DNA from: an uncultured Enterococcus sp. | GTDB taxonomy: Bacteria; Bacillota; Bacilli; Lactobacillales; Enterococcaceae | Direction of reading: 5' to 3' | DNA: 64,000 nucleotides | Assembly: GCF_913775425.1 (NCBI RefSeq) | Contig: NZ_CAJYIS010000011.1 | Coordinates: 1 to 64,000 of the forward strand | Shown here: positions 41,488 through 51,796 of the stretch, piece by piece | Layout of the letters: every line of letters starts with the position of its first letter | How positions within the stretch are numbered: position 1 is the first letter of the stretch | The notes under the pieces: model-generated | The model's database searches: none | Told to the model about the DNA's origin: nothing | What the model saw: only the letters and a program-made list of their open reading frames with translations | Position numbers and translations under genes: made by a program

Positions 41488-41916
41488 ATGTCAATCGGAC
41501 AAATCGCCGCTTTAATTGCAGCGTTAGCGTTTGTGGTCTTAGTGTTCTTTATTATTCGATTGCTTGGTAAAGTTACACAAACCGTCGATAAAGTTCAAAA
41601 AACCGTTGATTTAGCTAATGAAACGATTACCATCGTGACAAAAGACGTGGATGTATTGTCACGCGAAGTAGAAGGGTTGCTCGTGAAAAGCAACGAGCTA
41701 CTAATCGATGTAAATCAAAAAGTAGCAACAATCGATCCTTTATTTACAGCGGTAGCAGATTTAGGAACTTCCGTTTCAGATTTAAATTATTCTAGCCGTA
41801 ACTTGCTTACACGTGTGAGTTCATTGGGACGTACGACGGCGAAAGCAACAGTTGCTGGTAAAGTAGGGCAAGCAGCATCAAAATATTTTTCAAAAAATAA
41901 AGAAACAGCTAAATAA
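41488..41916 (+). CDS. DUF948-domain protein
   Basis: N-terminal TM followed by VTQTVDKVQKTVDLANETITIVTKDVDVLSREVEGLL coiled coil. Confidence 0.85.
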   Translation: MSIGQIAALIAALAFVVLVFFIIRLLGKVTQTVDKVQKTVDLANETITIVTKDVDVLSREVEGLLVKSNELLIDVNQKVATIDPLFTAVADLGTSVSDLNYSSRNLLTRVSSLGRTTAKATVAGKVGQAASKYFSKNKETAK

Positions 41917-41930
41917 AAGGAGGAATTTTC

Positions 41931-42488
41931 ATGGGTAAAACAAGTGGATTTTTATTAGGTGCAATTATTGGTGGAACAGCAGCAGCGGCAGCAGCGTTAT
42001 TATTGGCGCCAGAATCAGGTAAAGAAATTCGTGGAAAATTAGCAAAACAAGTTGATGACTTGATGGATGCTGCTGCTGATTACTCTGACGTAGCTAAGGA
42101 TAAAGGCCTTGATTTAGCCGAAATCGCAAAAGATAAAGCAAGTCAATTGGCACAACAAGCTGACGGTTTAGCAAGCACTTTAAAAGGAAAAGTAACGGAT
42201 GCAAATGATGAAATGATGGATACGACTTCAGAGTTGACAGATGAAGTCAAAAAACAAACAGATGAATTATCTGATCGTTTCAAAAAAACGGCCAATGAAG
42301 TTACCAAACAAAGCAAAGAGCATGCACAAGATATCTTTATTGAAGTCGATGATGCAGCAAAAGATGCAAAAGAAACTGTCCAAGAAGGTAAAGAAGAAGC
42401 AAAAGATGTCGCAAAAGATGCAACAGATGATGCAAAAGCGATTACTGAAAAATTACAAGATGAAATCAAAGAAGAAGCAAATAGTTAA
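41931..42488 (+). CDS. YtxH-domain protein
   Basis: GFLLGAIIGGTAAAAAALLLAPESGKEIR; Lys/Glu/Asp helical repeats. Confidence 0.88.
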   Translation: MGKTSGFLLGAIIGGTAAAAAALLLAPESGKEIRGKLAKQVDDLMDAAADYSDVAKDKGLDLAEIAKDKASQLAQQADGLASTLKGKVTDANDEMMDTTSELTDEVKKQTDELSDRFKKTANEVTKQSKEHAQDIFIEVDDAAKDAKETVQEGKEEAKDVAKDATDDAKAITEKLQDEIKEEANS

Positions 42489-42528
42489 TTAAAAAACACG
42501 CGCCCATATGAGCGCGTGTTTTTTAATT
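42487..42528. terminator. Bidirectional terminator at YtxH/pepQ junction
   Basis: AAAAAACACGCGC...GCGCGTGTTTTTT. Confidence 0.9.
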
Positions 42529-43626
42529 TAAGATCATTAATTCTTTTGGCGTAGTTGTAAATGGCTGACAGCCATCTTTTGTCACATAGACACAATCTTC
42601 AATACGAACACCGACTTGATTTGGGATATAGATTCCAGGTTCTAATGAAAAACACATGCCTTCTTCGATAATAAGATCATTGCCTTCAACGAGTGAAGGA
42701 TATTCGTGTACAGAAGCGCCAATACCATGTCCTAGACGGTGATTAAAATACTCACCATAACCATATCCTGCAATCACGTCACGCGCGATTTTGTCTAGTT
42801 CACTTGCCAAAATACCTGGTTTAACAGCTGCTTGAGCAGTTAATTGTGCTTCGAGCACGATTTGATGGATCTTTTGTTGCAAAGCAGTAGGCTCTTTATA
42901 GGCTACTGTACGTGTTGCATCCGAGCAATAGCCATTGGCAATCACACCTAAATCGAACAATACGAGTTGATTTGCTTCAATTTGATGTGCGCCAGGTGTG
43001 CCATGAGGATTGGCTGCATTTTCGCCAGCCAATACTAATGTATCAAAAGACATGTGCGAGATTCCTTGTTTTTTTAGGTGGTATTCAATTTCGGCTACAA
43101 TTTCTTGTTCGCTGATCCCTTCTTTGATCGCTTTGAAACCAATTTCAAATGCAACATCAGCCCAAGAACCAGCGGTAAGTAACTTGTCGATTTCTGCAGT
43201 TGTTTTGATTAGCTGCATACGTGCAATTTCTGGCGTAAGATCAAATGAAAAGCGTGTCTCTAAAAATGCAGATTGGATGGCTTCAAAGCGATCTAAAGTC
43301 AACGCCCCTTTTTCTAAGGCCATCTCTTTTGGAAGACCATAACGCGCAGTGATTTCCGTTTTGATTTTTTCAAACGGGGACTCATTGTCTAAATAGCCTA
43401 CGACATCATAGGAAAAGCCACTATGTTCGGCTTCTTTGACATCTAAAGCCGGTGTGAATAAAAATGGTGCACCTTCAGCAGGGACAAAGAGCGCTAAAAT
43501 CCGTTCATGTGGTTCGCTTTCAAATCCTGTGAAATATGCGACAGAAGCAGGATCGCTAATATAGGCTAATGAAATATCATTTCGCTTTAGCCAATTCGTC
43601 AATTCGGTTAATTTTACATCGTTCAT
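42523..43626 (-). CDS. pepQ: Xaa-Pro dipeptidase
   Basis: FDLGVIANGYCSDATRTVA, HRLGHGIGASVHEYPSL, EPGIYIPNQVGVRIED metal site; divergent from ccpA. Confidence 0.93.
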   Translation of the reverse strand: MNDVKLTELTNWLKRNDISLAYISDPASVAYFTGFESEPHERILALFVPAEGAPFLFTPALDVKEAEHSGFSYDVVGYLDNESPFEKIKTEITARYGLPKEMALEKGALTLDRFEAIQSAFLETRFSFDLTPEIARMQLIKTTAEIDKLLTAGSWADVAFEIGFKAIKEGISEQEIVAEIEYHLKKQGISHMSFDTLVLAGENAANPHGTPGAHQIEANQLVLFDLGVIANGYCSDATRTVAYKEPTALQQKIHQIVLEAQLTAQAAVKPGILASELDKIARDVIAGYGYGEYFNHRLGHGIGASVHEYPSLVEGNDLIIEEGMCFSLEPGIYIPNQVGVRIEDCVYVTKDGCQPFTTTPKELMILN

Positions 43627-43806
43627 CTACTTGTTCCTTCTTTCTACATCGATTCAATCCATTTTAACATTGATTTCAAACGGTGACTAGAAAGTAAATT
43701 TCATGAAAGTGACAATAAAACGGTTGCATAATGTTTGTTTTTTTGCTATTCTTAATAGGAAATGTAAATAAGATTTTCTGAAAAAATATAAGAACGGAGC
43801 ACTATC

Positions 43807-44808
43807 ATGGAAAAACAAACGATTACTATTTATGATGTAGCCCGCGAAGCAAATGTTTCGATGGCGACAGTTTCTCGTGTAGTCAATGGGAACCCAAATG
43901 TAAAACCAGTGACACGAAAAAAAGTTTTAGAGGTCATTGATCGTCTAGACTATCGTCCTAATGCTGTAGCTAGAGGACTGGCAAGTAAAAAGACGACCAC
44001 AGTAGGTGTCATCATTCCAAACGTTAGCAACATGTTTTTCTCTTCACTAGCTCGTGGAATCGATGATGTTGCAACTATGTATAAATACAATATTATCTTA
44101 ACCAACTCAGATGGTGAAAGTGCAAAAGAAGTTTCCGTATTGAATAATCTGTTAGCTAAACAAGTAGATGGGATTATTTTTATGGGACATCACATTACTG
44201 ATGAAATCAGAGGCGAATTTTCACGTTCGAAAACACCAGTTGTTTTAGCCGGATCGATTGATCCAGATGAACAAGTGGGTAGTGTGAATATTGATTATAC
44301 TGCAGCGACAAAAGAAGCGGTGACATTGCTTGCTAAAAATGGCAATGAAAAAATCGCATTTATCAGTGGGGCGTTGATTGATCCAATCAATGGTCATAAT
44401 CGCTTATCAGGTTATAAAGAAGCATTGAAAGAGGCTGATTTAGCCTACAATGAAGGATTGATCTTTGAGACACCTTATAGCTTTAAAGATGGATTAGCTT
44501 TAGTGGATCGCTTATTAAATAGTGGTGCTACAGCGGCTTATGTAACAGATGACGAATTAGCGATCGGAATCTTAGATGGATTATTAGATCGTGGAATTAA
44601 CGTACCAGAAGAGTTTGAGATCATTACAAGCAATAACTCACTCTTAACAGAAGTGGCTCGTCCGCGCTTAACTAGTATTAGCCAACCGCTATATGATTTA
44701 GGTGCAGTATCGATGCGTTTATTGACCAAATTAATGAACAAAGAAGAAGTGGAAGAAAAAACGATCACGTTACCTTACCACATCGTTGAAAAAGGATCTT
44801 CTAAATAA
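43807..44808 (+). CDS. ccpA: Catabolite control protein A
   Basis: TIYDVAREANVSMATVSRVVNGNPNVKPVTRKKV LacI HTH; pepQ-ccpA arrangement. Confidence 0.96.
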   Translation: MEKQTITIYDVAREANVSMATVSRVVNGNPNVKPVTRKKVLEVIDRLDYRPNAVARGLASKKTTTVGVIIPNVSNMFFSSLARGIDDVATMYKYNIILTNSDGESAKEVSVLNNLLAKQVDGIIFMGHHITDEIRGEFSRSKTPVVLAGSIDPDEQVGSVNIDYTAATKEAVTLLAKNGNEKIAFISGALIDPINGHNRLSGYKEALKEADLAYNEGLIFETPYSFKDGLALVDRLLNSGATAAYVTDDELAIGILDGLLDRGINVPEEFEIITSNNSLLTEVARPRLTSISQPLYDLGAVSMRLLTKLMNKEEVEEKTITLPYHIVEKGSSK

Positions 44809-44810
44809 AC

Positions 44811-44842
44811 AAAAGGATGTGCCGTTTGGCACATCCTTTAAA
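44811..44842 (+). terminator. Intrinsic terminator after ccpA
   Basis: AAAGGATGTGCC-GTTT-GGCACATCCTTT. Confidence 0.8.
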
Positions 44843-44853
44843 AATCGAATACA

Positions 44854-44970
44854 GGGTGTTTCAGAAGTAACGTCTTCGAAAAACAAGCCGCATCATGACC
44901 GAAATAGATGAATCTATTATCGGAATGATGCGGCTTATTTTTTAGAGCTGCCCACTTCTGTCACAGCCTC
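44854..44970 (+). repeat. Dispersed palindromic intergenic element, copy B
   Basis: Outer TCAGAAGT...ACTTCTG; core AACAAGCCGCATCAT/ATGATGCGGCTTATT. Confidence 0.8.
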
Positions 44971-44973
44971 ATT

Positions 44974-47307
44974 TTAGTTATTTGGAATACGTGGAGCAAT
45001 AGTACGCCAGTAATCGAGGTAGTTGCTATCGGTTCCGCCGATTCCAAATTTAAACGTACTATCTTTTAGACCATCTTTCGCCCAATAAGAGGTAGTTGTT
45101 TCTTTTGGAACGGTTACTTTATAGTTGTTAATGGTCACAGTATTAACCAATTTTTCACCAGTGAAAGTCGCAACTTTTTCTTTTTTGACACTATTGTCTA
45201 GAGTAAATTTCTCATTGGTATTGATCAATTCAGGATTTGCCTGATAGATTGCATTAGCCAAGTAGGCCATATAGTTGGCTTGGCGTTTGCTTGCCCCTGA
45301 ATCAGATGGTGTATTGTCATCATGTCCTGTCCAACCACTTAGCGTGATCGAAGGAGTAGAGACAACGAGCCAAGAATCTACATAGTCGTTTGTTGTTCCT
45401 GTTTTTCCAACCCAATCAGCGGAAGCTAATGTACCATTGACTGAGCCTAATACATTTTTATATGGTGTGGTAATTTTGCTATCTAATACACTACGCATCA
45501 AATCATTCATAATCGAAGCTGTTGCTTTAGAATACACTTGAACTGGTTTTTCATCATATTGATAGACGACTTGACCAGTAGAGTCAGTGATGGTATCGAT
45601 TAAATGCCCTTTTTGATAAGTTCCACCATTAGCCAAGGTCTGGAAACCGGCTGTTTGTTCTAAGACGGTTAGATCCATTACGCCAAGAGGTGCTGACTTA
45701 TAGCTCCATTGGTCAAGATCAGGATAGTCCATCTTAGAAAGATACTCATCATAAACAAAACGATCATCTTTGGCATTGTTTAAAGTGGCTTGATAGATTT
45801 GATAGGCCGGAATATTATTAGACCAAGAGATGGCATCGCGTACTGTTTGGAAGGTATTCATATTGATTTGCGTCGCATTGACGACCGCATCACCACTATC
45901 ATCACCTTCGCCACCCCAGTTGGTTTCATAATTGGATACACGTGATTCTGTACCAATCAATCCTTGATCCACAGCAGGGCCGTACACTAAAGCGGGTTTG
46001 ATTGCTGAACCTGCTTGTCGCTTGGCTACAAACGCATGATCAAACTGATTCGTTGAAAAATCACGACCAGCGACAAAACCTAGGATTTTACCCGTCTTAT
46101 TGTCCATGAGAATATTCCCAACTTGCGTTTCCACTCCTGTATCGTCATCAAGCAAGTAGCCATTAGCCGCTACAGCATCCTGCATCGCTTGGTAGACTCC
46201 TTGGTCGATTGTCGACTTAACAGTGTACCCACCAGATGCAATTTTTTGTTCTGCCAATTCTTCATAAGAATTTTTGATTGCTTCTTTTTGATAATCTTGC
46301 GTACTCACTTTGGCTTGTGTAGCTAATTGTTTTGCTAAAACTTCTTTTGCTTGATCAAGAACAGCATAATAAAGATAACTTTGTTCATCTTGATTGGTTT
46401 GATCTTGAGGAAGGAAGTCTTTTGCAAGATCATAATTTTTTGCCTCTTCGTATTCTTCTTTGGTGATCGCTTTTGTTCGATACATGCTAAATAAGACAAA
46501 ATCTTTACGTTTTAATCCAAGCGAGTCATCTTCTTTCAAAGAACCGTCGGCATTGTAAGGGCTATAGCTGATTGGACTTTGTGGCAATCCAGCAAGAAAG
46601 GCCGCTTGTGCTAGATTTAGCTCACTAGGTTGAACTCCAAAGATCCCTTCAGCGGCTTCTTGGACACCTGCGATATTTTGACCTTTGTTATTGCGTCCAA
46701 AAGGAGATACATTTAAATACATCGTTACGATTTCATCTTTTGAAAAAACATCGTCTACTTGACGCGCAAGAATGATTTCGTTGGCTTTGCGTTTAAAGGT
46801 CGTTTCGTTAGTTAACATTTGCTGCTTGACTAATTGTTGGGTCAAAGTAGATCCACCACTACTGCCAATACCGGTTACTTCAGAAATCAAAGCCCGAAGT
46901 ACGGCTTTAGGGACAAATCCATTGTGTTCATAGAAATTTTCGTCTTCCGTTGCGACGATTGCTTTTTTAACTAAATCAGAAATTTGATCTGATTTGACGG
47001 TCGTTCGCTGTAAATCAGAATTTACGGTAGCGATCATCGCGTTATTGGCATACGTCAAGGTTGATGTTTGCGAGATGTTGCCAAGTTCTTGTTGGAGCGT
47101 TTGTTTGTTTGGTAGTTTCGTGTCTTCTACTAAATAGGCAAAATATCCTACGCCAATTCCTAAACCGAGTGAGCCAGCAAAAATCCCGATACAAATGACG
47201 AATAAAACAAGGGACTGAATCACGCGCATTGCGACATTAAAATAAAATAAGCCACCAGAAGAACGAGGTGTTTGTCTTGATTTTTTTGTTGCTCGTTTTT
47301 GTGCCAA
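44974..47307 (-). CDS. pbp2A: Class A penicillin-binding protein (PBP2A-like)
   Basis: Transglycosylase EDENFYEHNGFVPKAVLRALI...GGSTLTQQLVKQ; transpeptidase AKRQAGSAIKPALVY, WVGKTGTTNDYVDSW; TTG start after GAGGTG likely (codon 8 of track ORF). Confidence 0.92.
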   Translation of the reverse strand: MAQKRATKKSRQTPRSSGGLFYFNVAMRVIQSLVLFVICIGIFAGSLGLGIGVGYFAYLVEDTKLPNKQTLQQELGNISQTSTLTYANNAMIATVNSDLQRTTVKSDQISDLVKKAIVATEDENFYEHNGFVPKAVLRALISEVTGIGSSGGSTLTQQLVKQQMLTNETTFKRKANEIILARQVDDVFSKDEIVTMYLNVSPFGRNNKGQNIAGVQEAAEGIFGVQPSELNLAQAAFLAGLPQSPISYSPYNADGSLKEDDSLGLKRKDFVLFSMYRTKAITKEEYEEAKNYDLAKDFLPQDQTNQDEQSYLYYAVLDQAKEVLAKQLATQAKVSTQDYQKEAIKNSYEELAEQKIASGGYTVKSTIDQGVYQAMQDAVAANGYLLDDDTGVETQVGNILMDNKTGKILGFVAGRDFSTNQFDHAFVAKRQAGSAIKPALVYGPAVDQGLIGTESRVSNYETNWGGEGDDSGDAVVNATQINMNTFQTVRDAISWSNNIPAYQIYQATLNNAKDDRFVYDEYLSKMDYPDLDQWSYKSAPLGVMDLTVLEQTAGFQTLANGGTYQKGHLIDTITDSTGQVVYQYDEKPVQVYSKATASIMNDLMRSVLDSKITTPYKNVLGSVNGTLASADWVGKTGTTNDYVDSWLVVSTPSITLSGWTGHDDNTPSDSGASKRQANYMAYLANAIYQANPELINTNEKFTLDNSVKKEKVATFTGEKLVNTVTINNYKVTVPKETTTSYWAKDGLKDSTFKFGIGGTDSNYLDYWRTIAPRIPNN

Positions 47308-47474
47308 AAGGGTCACCTCAATTTTCATATTATTCTGTATGATTATATCAAAAAATAGATTAGAAGGATAGGTGGACGATTAGATGGAAAATCGAAGAAT
47401 TTGCACTTGATACTTTTCTTTCTTAAAAATATCAGTTAATATGGAGAATGACTACGCCGTAAGGGGGAAAAAAA

Positions 47475-48737
47475 ATGAGTTCTGACTTTTTTCAAGAACT
47501 AAAAGATCGTGGCTTGGTATTTCAAACAACCGATGAAGCCGCATTAGAAAAACAACTGAATGAGGAATCTGTAAAATTATATGTTGGGTTTGATCCAACT
47601 GCCGATAGCTTGCATATTGGACATTTGTTACCTGTACTAATGTTACGCCGTTTCCAACAAAATGGACACGTTCCAATCGCTCTAGTTGGTGGTGGGACAG
47701 GAATGATCGGTGATCCTTCATTTAAAGATCAAGAACGCCAATTGAATACATTAGATATCGTGCAACAATGGTCCAATCAAATTAAAGGTCAATTGTCGCG
47801 CTTTATTGACTTTGAAAGCGAAACAGCTCCGGCAATTATTGCCAATAATTATGATTGGTTAGGCGAAATTTCGATGATCGATTTTTTACGCGATGTTGGG
47901 AAAAACTTTACCATCAATTATATGATGAGTAAAGAAAGTGTCAAACGTCGTATCGAAAGCGGGATCTCATATACAGAATTTGCTTATCAATTACTACAAG
48001 CATATGATTTTCTAAAATTATACGAAACACACGGTTGTCTATTGCAATTAGGTGGTAGTGATCAATGGGGAAATATTACTTCAGGGATCGAATTACTACG
48101 CCGTGAAAAAGAAGTTCAAGGATTTGGACTTACAATGCCGTTGATCACTAAAGCTGATGGAACAAAATTTGGGAAGACAGAAGGTAACGCGGTTTGGTTA
48201 GATGCAGAAAAAACAACACCGTACGAATTCTACCAATTTTGGATCAACACGGATGATCGTGATGTGATCAAGTTCTTAAAATACTTTACTTTCTTACCTT
48301 TAGCAGAAATCGCTGAAATCGAAAAAGCATTTTTAGCAGCACCAGAAAGTCGAGTGGCACAAAAAGCGTTGGCTAAAGAAGTAACGACACTTGTCCACGG
48401 TCAAGAACGCTATGAACAAGCAGTTCGTATCTCGAATGCCTTGTTTAATGGTGAGATCAAACAACTGACTGGTGAAGAAATCGAACAAGGGTTTAAAGAT
48501 GTCCCAACGTATCATGTGACATCAGAAGATTCGGATCAATTACTTGAGCTATTGATTGCAGCAAATATCGCTTCATCCAAACGTCAAGCACGTGAAGATT
48601 TACAAAATGGTGCGATCTATGTCAATGGTGAACGCGTTCAAAGCGTGGATTACGTTTTACAAGCTAGCGATAAACTATCAGATCGTTTTGTTGTGATTCG
48701 ACGAGGAAAGAAAAAATACTTTTTACTAACATTTTAA
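47475..48737 (+). CDS. tyrS: Tyrosyl-tRNA synthetase
   Basis: YVGFDPTADSLHIGHLLPVLMLRRFQ; KFGKTEGNAVWLD; C-terminal S4 domain. Confidence 0.97.
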   Translation: MSSDFFQELKDRGLVFQTTDEAALEKQLNEESVKLYVGFDPTADSLHIGHLLPVLMLRRFQQNGHVPIALVGGGTGMIGDPSFKDQERQLNTLDIVQQWSNQIKGQLSRFIDFESETAPAIIANNYDWLGEISMIDFLRDVGKNFTINYMMSKESVKRRIESGISYTEFAYQLLQAYDFLKLYETHGCLLQLGGSDQWGNITSGIELLRREKEVQGFGLTMPLITKADGTKFGKTEGNAVWLDAEKTTPYEFYQFWINTDDRDVIKFLKYFTFLPLAEIAEIEKAFLAAPESRVAQKALAKEVTTLVHGQERYEQAVRISNALFNGEIKQLTGEEIEQGFKDVPTYHVTSEDSDQLLELLIAANIASSKRQAREDLQNGAIYVNGERVQSVDYVLQASDKLSDRFVVIRRGKKKYFLLTF

Positions 48738-48770
48738 AAAAAGGTGTGTGGTCAAACACACGCCTTTTTT
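48735..48770 (+). terminator. Intrinsic terminator after tyrS
   Basis: AAAAAAGGTGTGTG-GTCAAA-CACACGCCTTTTTT. Confidence 0.88.
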
Positions 48771-48787
48771 GATTAAAGGAGAATTTA

Positions 48788-49690
48788 ATGAGAATTGGCT
48801 CACATGTTTCCATGAGTGGAAAAGAGATGTTACTCGCTTCAGCAAAAGAAGCGGCAAGTTACGATGCAACAACGTTTATGATTTATACTGGGGCACCGCA
48901 AAATACTCGTCGTAAACCGATTGAGGAATTAAATATTGAAGCTGGACAAGCATTTATGGAATCACACGGCTTAGGAGATATCGTCGTGCATGCCCCATAT
49001 ATCATTAATTTAGGCAATACGATCAAACCGCAAAATTTTGGATTTGCGATTGAATTTTTACGTGAAGAAATTCGACGTGCCCAAGCATTAGGCGCTACTC
49101 AAATTACCTTGCACCCTGGTGCACATGTAGGCGAAGGGGCGGATGCTGGTATTAAGCAGATCATCAAAGGATTGAATGAAGTCTTAGATAAAGATCAGAT
49201 TCCTCAGATCGCCTTAGAAACGATGGCTGGAAAAGGAACAGAGATTGGGCGAACATTTGAAGAATTAGCACAGATCATTGAGGGCGTTACCTTGAATGAA
49301 AAACTGTCGGTTACACTAGACACGTGTCATACTAATGATGCAGGCTACAATATAAAAGAAGATTTTGATGGTGTCTTAAACGAATTTGATCATATTATTG
49401 GGTTAGATCGCTTGAAAGTATTACACGTTAATGATTCGAAAAATCCTCAAGGGTCACATAAAGACCGTCATGCCAATATCGGCTTTGGTACAATCGGTTT
49501 TGATGCATTGAATCACGTTGTACACCATCCCCAATTGCTAACGTTACCTAAAATTTTAGAAACACCTTATGTCGGTGAGGATAAAAAGACAAAACGTGCA
49601 CCATATAAACGCGAGATCGAGATGTTTCAAACGCAAACCTTTGATCCGCAGATGATCGAAAAAATCCAAACTGAAATTTTAGAGAGATAA
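48788..49690 (+). CDS. nfo: Deoxyribonuclease IV (endonuclease IV)
   Basis: [58 protein letters not shown]. Confidence 0.96.
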   Translation: MRIGSHVSMSGKEMLLASAKEAASYDATTFMIYTGAPQNTRRKPIEELNIEAGQAFMESHGLGDIVVHAPYIINLGNTIKPQNFGFAIEFLREEIRRAQALGATQITLHPGAHVGEGADAGIKQIIKGLNEVLDKDQIPQIALETMAGKGTEIGRTFEELAQIIEGVTLNEKLSVTLDTCHTNDAGYNIKEDFDGVLNEFDHIIGLDRLKVLHVNDSKNPQGSHKDRHANIGFGTIGFDALNHVVHHPQLLTLPKILETPYVGEDKKTKRAPYKREIEMFQTQTFDPQMIEKIQTEILER

Positions 49691-49773
49691 CTTTTTATTT
49701 TTGGATTGTTTTTATTTTATTTTCTAGTAAAATAGAAAATTGAGAGTGCATTCAAGAAAGGAGTGTTTGCTAA

Positions 49774-49980
49774 ATGTGGTATGTAGTAGTGGCAATTGTT
49801 GCATTAGCTTTAGGAGCTGTAGGTGGCTTTTTCTTAGCGCGTAAATATATGCAAGATTACTTGAAAAAAAATCCTCCAATCAACGAGGATATGTTGCGTT
49901 CAATGATGATGTCGATGGGGCAAAAACCATCTGAGAAAAAAATTCGTCAAATGATGCAACAAATGAAAAATCAAAAATAA
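49774..49980 (+). CDS. YneF-family membrane protein
   Basis: [48 protein letters not shown]. Confidence 0.93.
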   Translation: MWYVVVAIVALALGAVGGFFLARKYMQDYLKKNPPINEDMLRSMMMSMGQKPSEKKIRQMMQQMKNQK

Positions 49981-50044
49981 TTGATTTTAACGCGGGCTGA
50001 TATTCCAGTTCGCGTTTTTCTGACGCTAAAAGGAGTGAAGTAAG

Positions 50045-51796
50045 GTGTCGATATTTAAAAAATTAGGTTGGTTTTTTAAAGCTGAAAAGAAACATTATAT
50101 TGTTGGAATTATCGCATTGATTGTAGTCGCTATCGTTCAATTAATTCCACCAAAAATTATTGGTGTAATCATTGATGAAATCGATGGTCGTTTGTTAACG
50201 AGTTCACGTCTAGTAATGTGGATCAGTATTTTAGTAGTCGCCGCTAGTTTACAATATGTGTTTCGTTTTATTTGGCGGACGAATATTTGGGGAAGTGCCG
50301 CGCGTTTAGAACGAAGCTTACGCGAACGATTGTTTCGACACTTTACGAAAATGGATCACGAATTCTATCAACAACATCGTACTGGTGATTTGATGGCACA
50401 TGCGACAAATGATGTTAGTGCGGTCCAAAACGTTGCTGGAGCAGGAATCTTAACATTTGCCGATTCGTTGATCACAGGGATTTCGACGATTGTCGCGATG
50501 GTGTTATTTGTAGACTGGCGTTTGACGATCTTAGCGATGATTCCATTACCACTATTAGCCGTAACGTCTCGAGTTTTAGGATCAAAAATCCATGCGGCAT
50601 TTCGTGAATCACAAGCGGCCTTTTCCACGATCAATGATAAAGCACAAGAAAGTATTACTGGAATGAAGGTTATCAAAACATTTGGTCAAGAAGAAGAAGA
50701 TATCGCCGATTTTGAAACGAAGATCGAACAGGCGATTGTGAAAAATCAGCGGGTCAATCGCTTAGATGCGTTATTTGATCCTGCAATTACCTTGATTATT
50801 GGCCTTTCTTATGTGCTGACGATTATCATTGGTGGACGCTATGTCATGAACGAAACGATTACGATCGGACAATTGGTGTCTTTTGTAAGCTATATCGGGA
50901 TGTTAGTATGGCCGATGTTTGCGATTGGGCGCTTGTTTAATGTCATCGAACGAGGAAATGCGAGTTATGATCGAATCGAAGCACTATTGGCACATCAAAC
51001 GCATATCATCGAAGAAAAGCATGGCATCAAAACCAAGGCTCAAGGGGATGTAATGATTGCAATTAATGAATTTCATTATCCAAAACAAAACGCAATCGCA
51101 TTACAAGATATTCAAATTACCATAAAAGAAGGACAAACATTAGGACTAGTTGGGAAAACTGGAGCGGGAAAAACAACGCTGCTAAAATTATTGTTACGCG
51201 AATACGATCATTTTAACGGTAAGATTTTATTTGGCCAACACGGGTTGAGTCAATATACTTTAGATGCATTGTTGCAATCGATTGGGTATGTACCACAAGA
51301 TCACTTTTTATTTTCTATGACGATCTTAGACAATATTCGCTTTGCTAATCCGACTTTACCTAAAGAACAAGTGTATCAAGCTGCGAAGATGGCTGCAATC
51401 CACGAAGATATCTTACAATTGCCACAAGGATATGACACGATGGTCGGAGAGAGAGGGGTATCGTTGTCTGGTGGTCAAAAGCAACGGTTGTCGATTGCCA
51501 GAGCTTTAGTTGTAAGACCGGAGTTGTTGATTTTAGATGATGCCTTATCGGCAGTTGATGCAAAAACGGAAGAAAAAATCTTGACTCAATTACGCACGGA
51601 ACACCATCGACAAACGACAATCATTGCCGCGCATCGTTTAAGTAGTGTGATGCACGCCGATGAGATCGTAGTGTTTGATGAAGGAAAGATTACCGAACGC
51701 GGGACACATCATGAGTTATTAGCTTATGATGGTTGGTATCGTAAAATGTGGGAAAAACAACAACTTGAAGCAAAAATTGAAGGAGGAGAAGCCTAA
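50045..51796 (+). CDS. ABC exporter half-transporter (permease-ATPase), first of pair
   Basis: Six-TM domain; VGKTGAGKTTLLKLLL, VSLSGGQKQRLSIARAL; GTG start. Confidence 0.93.
   Translation: MSIFKKLGWFFKAEKKHYIVGIIALIVVAIVQLIPPKIIGVIIDEIDGRLLTSSRLVMWISILVVAASLQYVFRFIWRTNIWGSAARLERSLRERLFRHFTKMDHEFYQQHRTGDLMAHATNDVSAVQNVAGAGILTFADSLITGISTIVAMVLFVDWRLTILAMIPLPLLAVTSRVLGSKIHAAFRESQAAFSTINDKAQESITGMKVIKTFGQEEEDIADFETKIEQAIVKNQRVNRLDALFDPAITLIIGLSYVLTIIIGGRYVMNETITIGQLVSFVSYIGMLVWPMFAIGRLFNVIERGNASYDRIEALLAHQTHIIEEKHGIKTKAQGDVMIAINEFHYPKQNAIALQDIQITIKEGQTLGLVGKTGAGKTTLLKLLLREYDHFNGKILFGQHGLSQYTLDALLQSIGYVPQDHFLFSMTILDNIRFANPTLPKEQVYQAAKMAAIHEDILQLPQGYDTMVGERGVSLSGGQKQRLSIARALVVRPELLILDDALSAVDAKTEEKILTQLRTEHHRQTTIIAAHRLSSVMHADEIVVFDEGKITERGTHHELLAYDGWYRKMWEKQQLEAKIEGGEA

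Noticed and set aside
43627-43806. cre site in the pepQ-ccpA divergent region
   Set aside because: Only weak partial matches to the cre consensus; cannot be supported by eye.
47400-47475. T-box leader upstream of tyrS
   Set aside because: The gap from pbp2A is short and lacks a T-box sequence (no UGGN-type motif with terminator).
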